A stretch of DNA of 64,000 bases from Gamsiella multidivaricata. Taxonomy: Eukaryota; Mortierellomycota; Mortierellomycetes; Mortierellales; Mortierellaceae. The notes under the pieces are model-generated. The model saw only the letters and a program-made list of their open reading frames with translations. It did no database searches and had not been told where the DNA came from. Below are positions 10,532-22,831 of this stretch, one piece after another. A program made the position numbers and the translations under genes. The stretch spans positions 390,210 through 454,209 of the forward strand of contig NW_026251732.1 of assembly GCF_025024155.1 (NCBI RefSeq), read 5' to 3'. Positions within the stretch are counted from its first letter, which is position 1. The number at the start of each line of letters is the position of its first letter.

Positions 10532-10743
10532 GCATTTTTTCCACTGAATTGAAAATATAAGGGGTGTTATTCAGTTTTGTGATGGCGGTGACCCTACCTT
10601 ATATCCTCACACTTTTTCCCTCTCTCACTTTTCCCCGAAAAGCAGCACGATTGGTGATCCGTAAGTCCAAGCAGAAATAAAGATGGACTGAATAACATCC
10701 CTTATATATTTCAATTCAGTTGACAAAAGTCGATAAAATGCAT
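10532..10743. repeat. MITE-like foldback element
   Basis: Two arms of about 33 bp in inverted orientation (10545-10577 and 10687-10720), each starting ACTGAATTGAAA and ending near GTTATTCAGT. Short outer arms ATGCATTTT (10532-10540) and AAAATGCAT (10735-10743) extend the pairing. Each arm is itself bounded by ACTGAAT/ATTCAGT. No frame is inside. It lies in the promoter region of the AlkB-like gene, 60-70 bp from the pogo-like element, but shares no clear sequence with it. Confidence 0.75.
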
Positions 10744-10912
10744 CTTTGCTATAGTTTTAAGGCGTGTTGAACCAAATTGGCAGGTCTTCAATTGATATGT
10801 CAATTGCTCATCCAACTGTCCCCCTTAAAATTGGTGGCGTTTTTATTCAACTGTCTCCCACTTCACTGGCACTCATTCAGCCTCACACTCTTTTCATTCC
10901 ATTCTCTTCGTC

Positions 10913-12829
10913 ATGCCCATCACACCTGCAACGCCTTGTAACAACAAAGATTATGGCAACATAGACAATGAAAATTGTGATGGTTGGGATTTTAAACTGG
11001 CAACGCTGTTCTCGATTTTTGAGTCTACCTCTGAAGATATCTTACAGCGGGCCCTCACTGATGCCAAGGGAGATCTCGAGCAGGCCATACCATTGATTCT
11101 CAGCATCAACAGCGATTCGTCTATTTTATCTTCATCGCCACTCGAGACTACTTCAGTACCGTTTTTCAGGAGCAGCAGCTTCAATAATCCGAGCAGCTTC
11201 AATAATCCGAGCAGAGGTGACGACCATTCACAGAGGAAGAGGCAAAAGCTGATCCAGCCTCGATTGTCCGCCTTTCTGCCCTCTTCAGCGCCCTCCATCA
11301 CCAATGTATCATCCAGTTCAGCACCCCATAAAAGTAACACAGAGATCAAGGCTTCAAGTTTGAAAGAACCAACCATACCGCTCCCGTTCCTGAACGACCG
11401 CCTCCGCTGGAAGGACTCACTGAACGACTCTTCATCCTCCTCATTCCGAGCACCCAAACCCCTGGCCCTCTACAAGCCCGAAGACGTTACAAAACATTGT
11501 CCATGTACGCTCATCTTCAATGTACTGGATAGAGATCTGGCCACTCGATTGTTACGGGCCATGTTGAAGGATTCGGAAACATGGAATCGGAATCGGTGGT
11601 GGCTCTTCGAGCGGATGGTTGAATCCCCGCACAAGACCTCGTATTTTGCAGAGCAGGAGAATGATATGGAGGAGGTCTCCGAGTGGACCTATAATGGAAT
11701 GAAACAGGATCCCCCGAGACGGTTTTTGCCAGAGATGGATGAGGCCAAGGCGGTTGTGCGCCGGATTGTGAACGAACTACGAAAGACGCGGACAATGTAT
11801 GGACCAGTGACTAGTGGGAATGCGACCGTGATATTTGTGCTCATGTGCAGGATGGCAGGCACTGATAGTAAGCTCTTTTATCTCGAACAATAGACATCCA
11901 TACGAGGTTCAGGGTAGCTGGGACTGTAACGTCGCTGCGGCCAATCACTACGCACATTCGAAAGAGTCGGTTGGGTGGCATGCTGATAAGCTGACATACT
12001 TGGGACCAAGGCCGACCATTGGATCTCTTACACTTGGAGCGACACGCTTCTTTCGGATTCGAAAGGTCGTGCCTGATGCTAAGCGTCCAGATACGGCGGG
12101 CCAACTGATCAGCATTGCGTTGCCGCATAACAGTCTCTGTATAATGTGGCCTCCCATGGTAAGAATTCCTGCTCCTGCTTCCAAAAACCTCAGGCGAAGG
12201 AAATAAGCTGTGATTCTTAAACTGACGCGGATATGGTCCTTTAATACCATTGTCAATGAATTGTAGCAAGAAGAATGGAAGCACGATGTACCACCTCAAG
12301 CGACTGTGACACCCCATCCCATTAGGTAAACTATCCTAAACATTCCTTCCTTTGGTCACCCCTCTCTTTCAGAAAAAAAAAAAAAAAAGAAAAGCTGCGG
12401 ACAAAATTATTGACTTACTGACCTTGTCCTCTGCATGCATTCCATTATAGTGGCATGGCTCGTATCAATATCACATTCCGGTTACGCCGTGAGGGATTCA
12501 CGCCAGAGGATACACCGGTGTGCAAGTGTGGTGTCGCCATGGTGTTGCGCTGTGTCTTCAAAAACAAGGCAAACTACGGCAGGTACTTTTACATGTGCTA
12601 TGCAGCTGGTTCAAATGAGGGACGCACATGTGGAGCCTTTCATTGGGTTGACATGGATGAAAAATTAAAGCTGGTCACAAATCGAGTTGAGGGCGAAGCA
12701 GTAGACGCAAAGCCAAGCGAATCTCCACAAAAGCAGGATCGAGCGCTAGATTTGTTAGAGGAGCTGGACGACGCTGACCTTTTGGATCTGCCGTTAGGCA
12801 ATATCAATGAAGATGACCATGTGGAATAA
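10913..12829 (+). CDS. CUE-AlkB-GRF protein: 2-oxoglutarate/Fe(II) dioxygenase with zinc finger
   Basis: Probable nucleic-acid demethylase of the AlkB class, nuclear by inference. Exons are 10913-11796, 11894-12158, 12267-12325 and 12451-12829, giving 528 residues. A CUE-like ubiquitin-binding helix bundle is at residues 25-62, then a Ser-rich linker with a PIP-box-like QPRLSAFL. The dioxygenase core has Fe ligands His324 and Asp326 (WHAD) and His389 (WKHD), with Arg413 positioned for 2-oxoglutarate. A GRF zinc finger (CKCG then Cys437 and two more Cys, ending FHWVD) lies at about 427-470; GRF fingers bind single-stranded DNA in APE2 and related proteins. The exon 1/2 boundary is the least certain join. 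The acidic tail is unremarkable. Confidence 0.88.
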
Positions 12830-12981
12830 ATACCATGTGTAAAGTGTAAAAAAAAAATAGTTTCTTAATGTCGAAAAAAAAAAAGCTTTCTGCAGTTATA
12901 ATGTCTATCTTTCATTTTGCTCGCCTTCCCAGTTGTACTATTTCCGTTATCCTTCCCTTATGCTTGTTCGTCCCCTTAAAC

Positions 12982-15084
12982 CTAAACTTGGGCCTCTTTC
13001 TTGAACTGCGCCATGCGGGCCTCGAGCTCTGGGCGGAAATGGCGAATTAATCCCTGGACAGGCCATGCTGCAGCATCTCCCAAGGCGCAAATGGTGTGTC
13101 CCTCAATCTCGCGAGACAGCTCCTCGATCATGTCAATCTCGCGAGGACGAGCCTGGCCGTACTCAAAGCGGTGCATCATATTAGCCAACCAGGAGGTACC
13201 TTCACGGCATGGTGTACACTGTCCACAAGACTCGTGCTTGTAGAAGGCAGAGAGACGAGAGATGGCCGAAACAATATCGGTCGACTTGTCCATGACGATA
13301 ACGGCCGCAGTTCCCAAGCCAGACTGGACATCACGCAGGGCATCAAAGTCCATCAGCACATCGTCGCAAATGTGGCGAGGCAAGACTGGGACCGAGGATC
13401 CTCCAGGGATGATTCCGAGTAAGTTGTCCCAACCGCCCTTGACACCTCCGCAGTGCTTCTCGATCAGCTCCTTCAGAGGGATCGACATCTCCTCCTCGAC
13501 TGTGCAGGGATTGTTGACATGTCCCGAGATACAGAACAGCTTTGTTCCAGCATTGCGGGGGCGACCGAATCCAGCGAACCACTTGCCACCGCGTCTCAAG
13601 ATGGTGGGTGCGACGGCGACAGTCTCAACGTTCGCGACAGTGGTGGGGCATCCGAAAAGACCGACATCAGCAGGGAATGGGGGCTTCAGGCGGGGCTTAC
13701 CAGCCTTGCCCTCGATTGACTCGATCAAAGCTGTCTCCTCCCCACAAATGTATGCACCAGCACCGCGGTGAATGTAAATATCAAAGTCGTATCCAGATCC
13801 ACAAGCGTTCTTGCCGATCAATCCGTTCTTATACGCCTCATCGATGGCAATCTGAAGGTTAGAGGCCTCGTTATAGAACTCTCCGCGAATATAGATATAA
13901 GCTAAGGAGACAACAAAAAGCAATGTTAAAAGCATGTTCACGTAAGATCAGAGCAAATGAACGCCGTTGAGGTAGTTCCAATAACGCACCAGCGTTGGCA
14001 TTCATGGAGCGACCAGCGACCAGGCATCCCTCGACCAGCTTGTGGGGGTCACCACGCATAATCTCGCGATCCTTGCAGGTACCGGGCTCGCCCTCATCAG
14101 CGTTAACAACCAAGTAGCGGGGACTAACAAAGGTTTGTCGAACGAAAGTCCAGGGTTAGAGGGCCATTTGGGAAAGCATTTAGCAGGCGATTGGGCGACT
14201 GCGTGAACGCGCTGTTCATAAACGATGTGGTTCCATCCATATCCAACTGATATCGCACTTGCGCATGATCCGATCATTTCTCGAATACTGTTCCGGTGTT
14301 GTCCTTGTGTTCCTCCTGTATTTGAGAAATCCTAGTAGCGAGAGTCAAATGAGATTCTTACCGGCCATCCGCGGGCTTGTTCATAAAGCTCCACTTTAAT
14401 CCTGAAGGGAAACCAGCACCGCCACGTCCACGAAGACCAGATTCCTTCATCTCATTGATGATCCAATCGTGGCCCTTGAGCAAGATTTCCTTAGTCTTGT
14501 ACCAGTCTCCACGCTTAAGTGCGCCCTTCAGTTTGAAATCATGGCGACCGTAGATGTTGGTGAAAATACGGTCCTCGTCCTTGAGGTTGCCAAAGCTAGT
14601 CCTGGCGGGTGGTGCAGGTGGGACGGGTGCCTCGGTAGCGAAAGCGCGGACAGCGGATCTGGTGATATGGGGACGTGCCTGACGCGCGCTGGCCAAAAGG
14701 GCTATTGTAGTTATATTGATTCAATTGACAGTTGGTGGTGGGGTGTGTGAGAGGATGAAGAGAATGCGGTTAGAACCCCCGCTATAAAAGTATTTCCAGG
14801 GGTATAATGGCGATCGGGTCAATGCGGCTACACTATTCGGTATCAGAACCCCAGGATGCAGTTGACATGGACAGACTGATCAGGTATATGCAGGCGTCGC
14901 TTCAGATATTGTCTGCTGCCAGGTTAGTCCTTGTAGCATTGATGATCTGTATGATCCGGAGCAGAGCTCCGAGCTCGGAATTCTGTTCGGTTGTGCAGGC
15001 AAGTGTCCTGATTCTGGTTGGCGCTTGGCAATGGGGAAGTGAATGAGGATGATTACCCTTTGAGACGCCGATTGACTGCAACAT
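12982..15084 (-). CDS. NADH:ubiquinone oxidoreductase 51-kDa flavoprotein subunit (NDUFV1)
   Basis: Mitochondrial complex I subunit that oxidises NADH with FMN and passes electrons to a 4Fe-4S cluster (N3). Exons on the minus strand are 15084-15057, 14701-14362, 14123-13990 and 13901-12982, giving 473 residues. Residues 1-30 form an Arg/Ala/Ser-rich import presequence split by a 355-nt intron. The Gly-rich NADH site [13 protein letters not shown], the FMN-region motif DEGEPGTCK, and the cluster ligands CGQCTPC plus the later Cys in HTICALGD are all present. The 28-nt first exon is inferred from splice phase and presequence character; the rest is firm. It converges with the AlkB-like gene, stops about 150 bp apart. 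Confidence 0.95.
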
Positions 15085-17845
15085 AGCTGTATGTGTATGT
15101 GTTGGGTTAATGGAAGGAGTGGAGAGTTGAAGCGACGAACACGATCCGGATCCGCCTACGATGAAGGCGAACTGCCGAGCCTTGCTCACACGGGCCTAGC
15201 ACGAAAAGATGAAGATGACGTCAACTTATTTTACCCCTTAACTACTGCTACTTAAGATGGACAACCATAGTCAGACACCGCGTCTTCGCGGTATGAAGCA
15301 GCATTAACTATATCTAAGTTTGACCTTTGTTTCCCTGATTGTCGTATTGAGTTCTTTTTACCATAATCCTTCTTCCATGGATACTAAGGGTGCCAGGTTC
15401 AATTGAAGTCAATTACTATGGCGAATACCATTTTTAAAGCATGTTTGTGCCGTAAAGACGAGGAATATTCCAGATGGACCCTATAGCAGCTTGGTAGATC
15501 ATCCGCCCGTTTCTTCTTTTCCGCGCGTCGGATGATGCACAAATGTCCTCTTGCTGTTGTTTGCTGTTTGCTGCACCCTGTTTCCCTTACATTTATATGC
15601 ATAGTTATTTTTTTTTTCCGCTGTTTATCCTGCTCGTGTTCTATTTGTTCATGGGGTATGCAAATGCAGAAAGAGAGAGAGGAAGCAGCTGGTAAGAAAG
15701 TGTTCGATCCGACGGACGGGAGAAGGGACTGAAAAAAAAGAGAGACATATGCAGACAGATTCGATGGATTGGATTGCAAGGATGAATACACTCAGAGCCA
15801 TAATTTGAATATATTGGTTGGTGGTAAAACTAGGGACAATTGCTAGACAGACAGGTAGAACGTACAATGACGACGATAACTTTTTTTTCTATTCTTTCTT
15901 TCTTTCTGAGTTGAAGATCGCTCCCGCACGAGCTCATGCGATGCGAAAGAGTTATGCAGTTGAATGGATAGACGGATAGTGCTGTGCCTCCCATTTCAAT
16001 AATAGAGTGCCGCCTCGGTTTGCTGTGTTACGGACCCATTGGTCGATGTCTAATTGAGGGAAGTGAGAAAGCAATTACCAGATAGATCGGACGGGAGCAA
16101 AGGGGGGGAATGAAAGTGGTGGGTGTCATTGGGTGAATTCTATATTCATTCATTCACTTCTGTCCTTAGTGTCAACTTTGTCGGGAAATATCTTTTCTTT
16201 CAGAATACATGTACATGTCTTTTTTAACTCTCTTTCTCTCTCTGTCTTTCTTTCTTTCTTTTTTATCCATATCCACACCCACATCACACACACATACACC
16301 CTTATATACTTCCAATTACACTTCTGCCTTCTCTTTCTCTTCACTCCACCCCTCAAACCAAGCCTGCGGAACTGCCTATTTTCGTCAAAGCTTGCTTCGT
16401 ACGATCCCTCTCTGTGTCCTATCTACCATATATCCCGCCTCTGCCCCATTCCTTTATTGTCTCCTGGGTTACTCTCGCACTCTCCCCACTCCAGTCACTC
16501 CCGGGCTGCTGTTTCCTTTTCCCTGCATTCCTGTCGCAAGTTAGTCAGTCAACCACCCATTCATTCAGCTTTCCCCATCCAGTCAGCCAGCTGCAACCCC
16601 AGCCCATTCCTCTCCATCACCCCCTTTTTCTCTTCCTTTTTCTCTTCCTTTTTCTGGCTGATCATTCGATCGAGTTCCCCTTACATCCCATCCACCCCGC
16701 AGTCCACAACAAGAAAACGCCTTGAGATACCTTTGTGCTGACCTTGACCTTCATTACCATTCACTATCACCAGCCAGATACACAGATACACCATTGATCC
16801 TCTAACAGAAACTCAGACGACTTCAAGTAAACTCAAGTATACCTGTCAAAATGTCACAAGAACTACCAAGGTAAACAAGGCGGACACCCTTGCAGCAGAA
16901 CCAGTATAGATCGACAGGAGACAAGGATCGGGGCGAACATTGAGGACAACATCGGAACAAGCACGATGGGAACTCGTATACAAACCGATACCCTACAACC
17001 ATACTACACGCGGAGTGCATTCAGTGCCACCAATCTCTCTCCAACCAACCCGACTTCTTGAGAGCCCTCGGTAACAAAAAAGCACCAACAGCACCGGCTA
17101 ATATTTCATTGTGCTCTCATCAGAACATGGGTCATGGACCAGAGACTAAGAGACAAGGACGACCCTTTGTTCAGGAAACAAAAAGTAAGGAGAATTGAAG
17201 GCGCTATGCACCTGTACCCAACAAGTATCGGCATGTAAAGAGCCGCAGTTCAACTATAGGATCAACATGGATAAACAGCAAAACACATCAACAAAAGACG
17301 CAAGCGACAGCCTCCATCATTACTGCTATTAACAGTGGTGCTGGACAAAGTTGCAGCATACGATATGACAACAGGAGACAGGAAGCGAATGAGCGGTTGG
17401 AATCAAAAAAGGGCTGCTCGACCATTTACTCATGATCCTCAGAATAACTAACACGGTCTGTTTGTACTCTCCATTGTCCATCCTCACTTCGACTGCTCAT
17501 GCACTTCGCTTCGTCCTCTTTGAACCCAATTACCCGACTGTGCTCACTACGATAACAAAACTTGAACTGCTCTTTCGGCTGACCCCGACAATGTCTCTTC
17601 TACTGCCTCGTGCGCTCTATTTTTATGGGAACTCCTTGCGTCTTGCTTGTTTTCTGTTTCTTGTTTTTGCCCATTTTCTTCCTGGTTATCCGTTCCTATC
17701 CTGAATTGCATTCCCTTGTCTGTTTCTGTTTTTACGTTGGCCTGTGTATTCTTCGTTCCTTGTGCTACTTTTGATTCATTATTTTCCGTCTTCCTACTTC
17801 TCTTGCCTCGCGACCGGTTATTTGTCTCTAATCTATCCTTGCTCG
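15085..17845. other. Long divergent intergenic/leader region between NDUFV1 and NudE
   Basis: About 2.7 kb. 16190-16740 is strongly CT-rich and runs into a CA-rich stretch, the usual look of leaders here. A 202-codon frame in the CT-rich part has no coding character. At 16851-16870 there is an ATG with good context followed by a GTAAAC donor that could be an alternative NudE first exon (see findings). T-rich tracts and small frames elsewhere are not recognised. Confidence 0.55.
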
Positions 17846-19642
17846 ATGTCTTCGACACCTCCCAGTTTTGACAATATCAACGACGAACTGGAATATTACA
17901 AGAAGCATGCAGAGACACTTGAAATAGACCTGGCAGAAACTAGATACGCCCTTGAGGAATTCCAACTCTCGTCCAAGGAGCTTGAAGAGGAGCTGGAGAA
18001 GGAGATCGATTCGACAGAGCGACGATACAATGAGATCAAGATTCGCAACGAATCCCAGAGACAAGAAGTAGAAGAGTGGAAGGTACAGCGCCAATAATGA
18101 TATCTTTGCCACTATGTAGACTAGTGGACAGACAGCGAGATCCTTCACGCAGTAATGGACTTCAACACCAGTGCCGCAAAAGAGGGGGAGCCAAGGCGAA
18201 AATGACATAATAACGCATCGCTGCTGTGTCCCCCCTCATACACTTCAAGACCAATGACTCACAGGGCGCTTTCGTTGTTCTATCTGCTTCTTGGATGTAT
18301 AGGAAAAATATCATCAGGCCTTGAAGGATTCCAATGTGACTATCAATCAATTGACGCGCCAACTCGAGGAGTCGAGACAGCAGACAGAGATGTTTATCAA
18401 AAAGGAACGGGAACTGGAACAGAACAACGACGACCTGGAGCGTACTGGAAGGTAATGATGGCGCCCTTTTTCAAGTTTGGCTCTGAAATATTTCATGGGT
18501 CCATCGTTGTCAGGGTGCGCCCATGTCATCACAGACATGTGTTGTGCAACATGACATTTTATTAGCCGTCGATTTGGCTGCTGTTTAGTCTTCTTTTTAT
18601 GTTGACAATTGCCCGCTGACATTTGATTGTGAACAGCCCCACCATAACGCAGGAAAAGTTTTGCCCGCCCGCCATTCATTAATCATGCTATTGTCATTTG
18701 CACGATCACTTGTTATCGACACAACGTAGGGCTACGCAATGGTCACTGCAAGAAACGGAGAGAAAGTACAATGTTACTTTGGAAAAGGTGGCAATGATGG
18801 AAAACGAAGTGGCTGCCAAGGCTGTATTGACCGAGGAAGTCCAGAGATTAAAGGATGAGCTGCGAGGTAAGTTACAGCTTTGCACAGTTGCGGATCAAAT
18901 TACTGGTCATCTCCTGAGCGTGAGCAATATTTTTCAGCGAGACTTTGATCTAACTACTGAATTTCTCTTAATAGATGCGAATGTGGAATTGGCTGTGATG
19001 AGATCGAATCAGGCGACACTGGGTGGTTCAGCAGCAAGCGTCAGCTCTATCACTGGAAGCACAACTTCCCTTTCAGAACGGGAGCGTAAGTTATCTGCCA
19101 TTGGAAGCCACGAAGCCATGCCCTCAATCCGCGCAAGATTGGCCAAGAGTGGTGCATCACGTTCCCCAAGCATGGTGCGCTCGGCAGCCGGAGGGCCCAA
19201 TGGTACATCGGGATTCTCAACGCCGCATCAGAACCCTGTCCAAATGGTCCAGGAAATGGTTGGACGCGTCAAGGTAAGGAAACGAGGACATGATGCCCAA
19301 CTTTCCCTATCCGCCGTATGCTGCAAGGACACGAAGGATTTTTACTAACGCGGATATTTTTCTTCCTATAATCTACAATGCTACTAGTCCCTGGAAGCAC
19401 GACTGGTCTCATGCCGTTCTTTGGTTACCCCTCTCCTGCAACCACCACCCTCGTATTCGACGACAGTCCCACCCTCTTCTCGATCCTCACCACATAATAG
19501 CCAATCAGGATCACGGCCAGGATCACGGTCAGGATCACCGAACAAGTCATCTTTGAGCTCCAAAGTCAATAGAAGATCGTCATCCATGATGCATCAGCAG
19601 CAACGGTCCATGAGCGGCTCCTCTGGCATGATCACATCCTAA
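17846..19642 (+). CDS. NudE/NUDEL-family nuclear distribution protein
   Basis: Coiled-coil partner of LIS1 (NudF) that regulates cytoplasmic dynein and so nuclear migration in hyphae. Exons are 17846-18082, 18303-18451, 18730-18866, 18975-19273 and 19388-19642, giving 358 residues. The N-terminal 170 residues are an uninterrupted coiled coil (LEYYKKHAETLE onward); the C-terminus is Ser/Pro/Gly-rich. The conserved family motif RVKSLEARLVSCRSLV spans the last intron exactly, which supports that join. The ATG at 17846 is simplest, but a phase-compatible upstream exon at 16851-16870 would swap the first six residues. It converges on prefoldin 4. Confidence 0.93.
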
Positions 19643-20055
19643 ATGTCAAATGGAGTCCGACAAGTTGGAGGAATCGAGACGAGAAACGGAGGACGAGGAG
19701 CAGGAAGGCGCCCATCGATTCGCGGCCAGTTATTGTAATTGAATCGTACATTTGCATCTATATCTTTCCTTTTTTATGTTTTCGCCAAATTGTGGCTACA
19801 TCCACAGTAGCCCCCTTCGACTTTCCATTGCTGGCCGGGCCATGCTGAGAGCAATCGAAGAAAGAAGCGAATAGTATAACATTTTAAAGTACCCTTTCAC
19901 GCCAAACGACATGCATAACGTAGCAAAAAATGAAAAAGAATCCTTTGTAAGCAGCAAAAACAACAAAAACAGCAAATAACAATAAAAAAACCAATAAAGA
20001 AGTATCCCAATATGACGAGTTGAATGATACAGTCGAGCTAAGGTGGCTCTGGTTT
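19643..20055. other. Convergent intergenic region NudE/prefoldin 4
   Basis: Holds the 3' UTRs of both genes and A-rich stretches around 19920-20000. No gene is seen. Confidence 0.6.
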
Positions 20056-20828
20056 TTAATCTTTCTCGAGATTGATGGCGTTGCCGAAGCGGGCATAGAG
20101 CACCTTCTTAAGCTCGTCCATCTTTTCGACCGCCTCGTCCATCTGCGTCTTCAAGACTAAGATCTCAGAATCGAGCTCTTCCTGTGCTTTTGAAATCCGT
20201 TCCTGTGCAGCCTCGAGCGACAATGATACGAATGTCTCGCCAATGCGGTATCTAAAGTAAAAGTTGGCTCAACCAATTAGCCCACTGTTCCCTGTGTGGT
20301 CGAATCAGCCATCGAGCCATCGAGCAGCAAATGGCATTGGCTTAAAAAGGACATACCTGACGGGCTCGTCCTCGTCGGCCAATTCAAGCTCTGATGCGAG
20401 ATCGTCGAGGTACTCTTTCTCAGTCTGTATCGTATTGCAAAGGGAGCCCGTAAAGACGCTGTCAGTTCATTATTGACCTAAAGCCAGCCAAATCGAGGTG
20501 CTTCAATAAAAAACAGAGTATGTCGAAATCCATCACCTTCTTGGCTTCATAGGACTCCTCCAGATCCTGGAATTTGGCGTTGTATTTACTGAATGTGTTG
20601 ATATTCTGCTGATCTTGCCATGAGACCTGGATATCTCCCTCCTCCTCGTCTTTTTCAAGCTATACCACAGGTTGTGGTCAAAGAAAAGGATGAAGTTGAT
20701 GAGTACTGGGCGTGAAACAGATGTTGAGTGCCCCTGTATTCCTGGTCAACGGATTCGCTATCAAAAGTGTCCTTTGCTTGTCCTACTCCATGGAGGTGCT
20801 TCTTAAATTGCATTCATACCATGCGCAT
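20056..20828 (-). CDS. Prefoldin subunit 4
   Basis: Beta-type subunit of the hexameric prefoldin co-chaperone, which hands unfolded actin and tubulin to the CCT chaperonin in the cytosol. Exons on the minus strand are 20828-20820, 20659-20537, 20424-20357 and 20251-20056, giving 131 residues (human 134). Coiled-coil helices flank the family hairpin motif YRIGETFVSLS, and the protein ends LYARFGNAINLEKD. The first coding exon is only 9 nt (Met-Arg-Met), inferred from phase and position; the first ATG could be either of two in it. Divergent from Derlin, 330 bp between starts. Confidence 0.92.
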
Positions 20829-21157
20829 GGTCGGTTCTTGTAGGTGGTAGTTGCCGCTGGTTTGTTTGAAGTGATGAGATCAAGACGTGCTTGATTACCT
20901 TCCAAGCTTTAGCTGAATCTCAGTGACGTAGGCTTCATTTCAAAGGTCGGGCGAATGCCTATTGCACACGTTATTGACCTTCAGTGGTCGCGCTCTTTTC
21001 TTTTTTAATGCCTAAATCTCTATTCTTTCCATTCTTACGCTTTCGCATTCAATTCTTCTCATCTCGACAACCTCAACACTCTCAAGCGCAGGATACAGTT
21101 CGCTCCACATAAACCAGCAAAGGATAGCTCGGGAAAAAAAGACATATATTTTCAATC
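20829..21157. promoter_or_regulatory. Shared divergent promoter region, prefoldin 4 / Derlin
   Basis: 329 bp between the start codons of two divergent genes, both protein-quality-control factors. A CT-rich stretch near 20998-21075 leads into the Derlin start. No specific site can be named with confidence. Confidence 0.4.
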
Positions 21158-22304
21158 ATGGCAGAAAACGAGCTACTTGCGGCCTACAGGAGCGTGCCGG
21201 TCGTTACTCGGACGATGCTCACTGCCACGATCCTAATTTCTGTCGGTGTGGCCCTCAAATTCATCCCATTTGGGCTTGTCTATCTGGACTGGTCCTTGAT
21301 TGTCTACAAGTTTCAGGTACGGATAACTCCTTCCTCTTTTCTTATGATCCCAGCTTGAATGTACTTTTCTGTTATTCAATCGACAAAATCAGGATGGAAA
21401 TGGTTACTTACAAATGCATGTGCTTTTTATGCTATACGACTCTGAAATAGATTCATCGACTGTTTACATCCTGCTTCATCTCGGGCCTGAACTTCAACAT
21501 GTTGTTTGACCTCTACTTTATGTACACATATGGATCCCAACTCGAGACGACGACGTTTGCGGGCCGGACTGCAGATTATGCATGGTTCGTCATCTTTACT
21601 TCCCTGGTCACTGCCGTAAGTGGAGATGGACTTTTTCTTTTTGAGAAACACGACGTTGTGGGACGCTGCCTTTCAATAATGCTGAGGTACTAATGGGGTT
21701 TGCTTTTTTTTTTTTTTTTTTTTTTATTACTTTAAATTTGCGTTCGGTTTGATGCGAATAGGCGGTATCGTCGTACATGAACATTATCATCCTTTTTCAG
21801 TCCGTGTTGATTGCAGTGATCTATCTGTGGTCCCGGTCGAATTCTGAGAGGATAGTGTCCTTCATGTTTGGGTTCCAGTTCAAGGTACGTACATGACCAT
21901 GGAGTTTGTCCATGTCTTTTTTCTTCGCCTTGGTGATGTGTACTGACTGCACTTTTGCCATTATTCAACTTTCTTTATAATAGGCGGTTTATTTTCCATG
22001 GGTGTTGATTGCCTACACGTTCGTCCTCTCAGGAGCAGCTATCCCATGGGGCATGCTGATTGGAGTTGCGTCTGCGCATCTGTACTACTTTTTGGATCAT
22101 GTCTATCCAGCAATGGGTGGGCCTCGGCTGATTCCAACACCGTCCTTGTTATACAGGTTTTTGCCTCCTCAAGAAGTCGCTGGAGCAAGATTTACGGGCA
22201 GTGGTGCAACGGCAAATGTGTATCGGCCTCCGGCCGCAGCAGCAGCAGGAGGAGGAGCAGGTGCATCGGGTCATCGGTGGGGTCAGGGCAATCGGCTTGG
22301 ATAA
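21158..22304 (+). CDS. Derlin, ER-associated degradation factor
   Basis: Rhomboid-like pseudoprotease of the ER membrane that helps extract misfolded proteins for ubiquitin-dependent degradation. Exons are 21158-21316, 21451-21615, 21762-21884 and 21984-22304; all introns are phase 0, giving 255 residues. Family blocks are visible: PVVTRTMLTATILIS at the N-terminus, FAGRTADYAWFV in the second exon and FPWVLIAY in the fourth. The cytosolic tail is Ala/Gly-rich and ends in GHRWGQGNRLG, matching the SHP-type motif that recruits Cdc48/p97. A T21 run lies in intron 2; AATAAA is at 22357-22362. Confidence 0.95.
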
Positions 22305-22831
22305 GATATGGTCGTGGGATCTTTGATCCTTATTTCTTGTTAGCATTGTCAGGATAAATAAACCATAGTACTTTTGTTTTTCCGTCATAATCTGTTTACA
22401 CGTTTTTGGCGTGTTGTTGTTTGTGGAGAAGATCAACCCTTCGTGTTGCTCTTGCTCCAGCAATTGGGGACGGTTGGGCGGAGAGATGAGGTACGATTTC
22501 ATTTTCATAAACCTTATTCTTCATTTGTGAGACCATTCGCTCTCATGCATCACTTTCATCATTCATCTTTCCTTTGCCCTTCCTGTCGCATTCCCTCCTT
22601 CTCTTTGTTCCTTCCTTCATTTCTCTCTGAAAGCAACCGCAACACATTGAATCACATCCATTTCGCTATTCGTAAAAAAAAAAAGAAACGAGGAAGCGGT
22701 GCTACCCCAGGACGCTTGCAACTCTTAGGGCCCTTGGTTTCTATTTTCAGGAGCGCAATTCAGGAACGCGCGAGATATTTTTAGCCCAATTGCACACAGC
22801 GACGAGGACAACTCGACACACTCATTCAGTC
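22305..22831. other. Derlin-AP-2 mu intergenic region
   Basis: Tandem genes on the same strand. It holds the Derlin poly(A) signal (22357-22362) and a CT-rich stretch about 22540-22640. No gene is recognised. Confidence 0.55.

Noticed and set aside
16133..16741. 202-codon frame on the plus strand
   Set aside because: Composed of Ser, Phe, Leu, Pro and His from a CT-rich leader tract; no coding signature.
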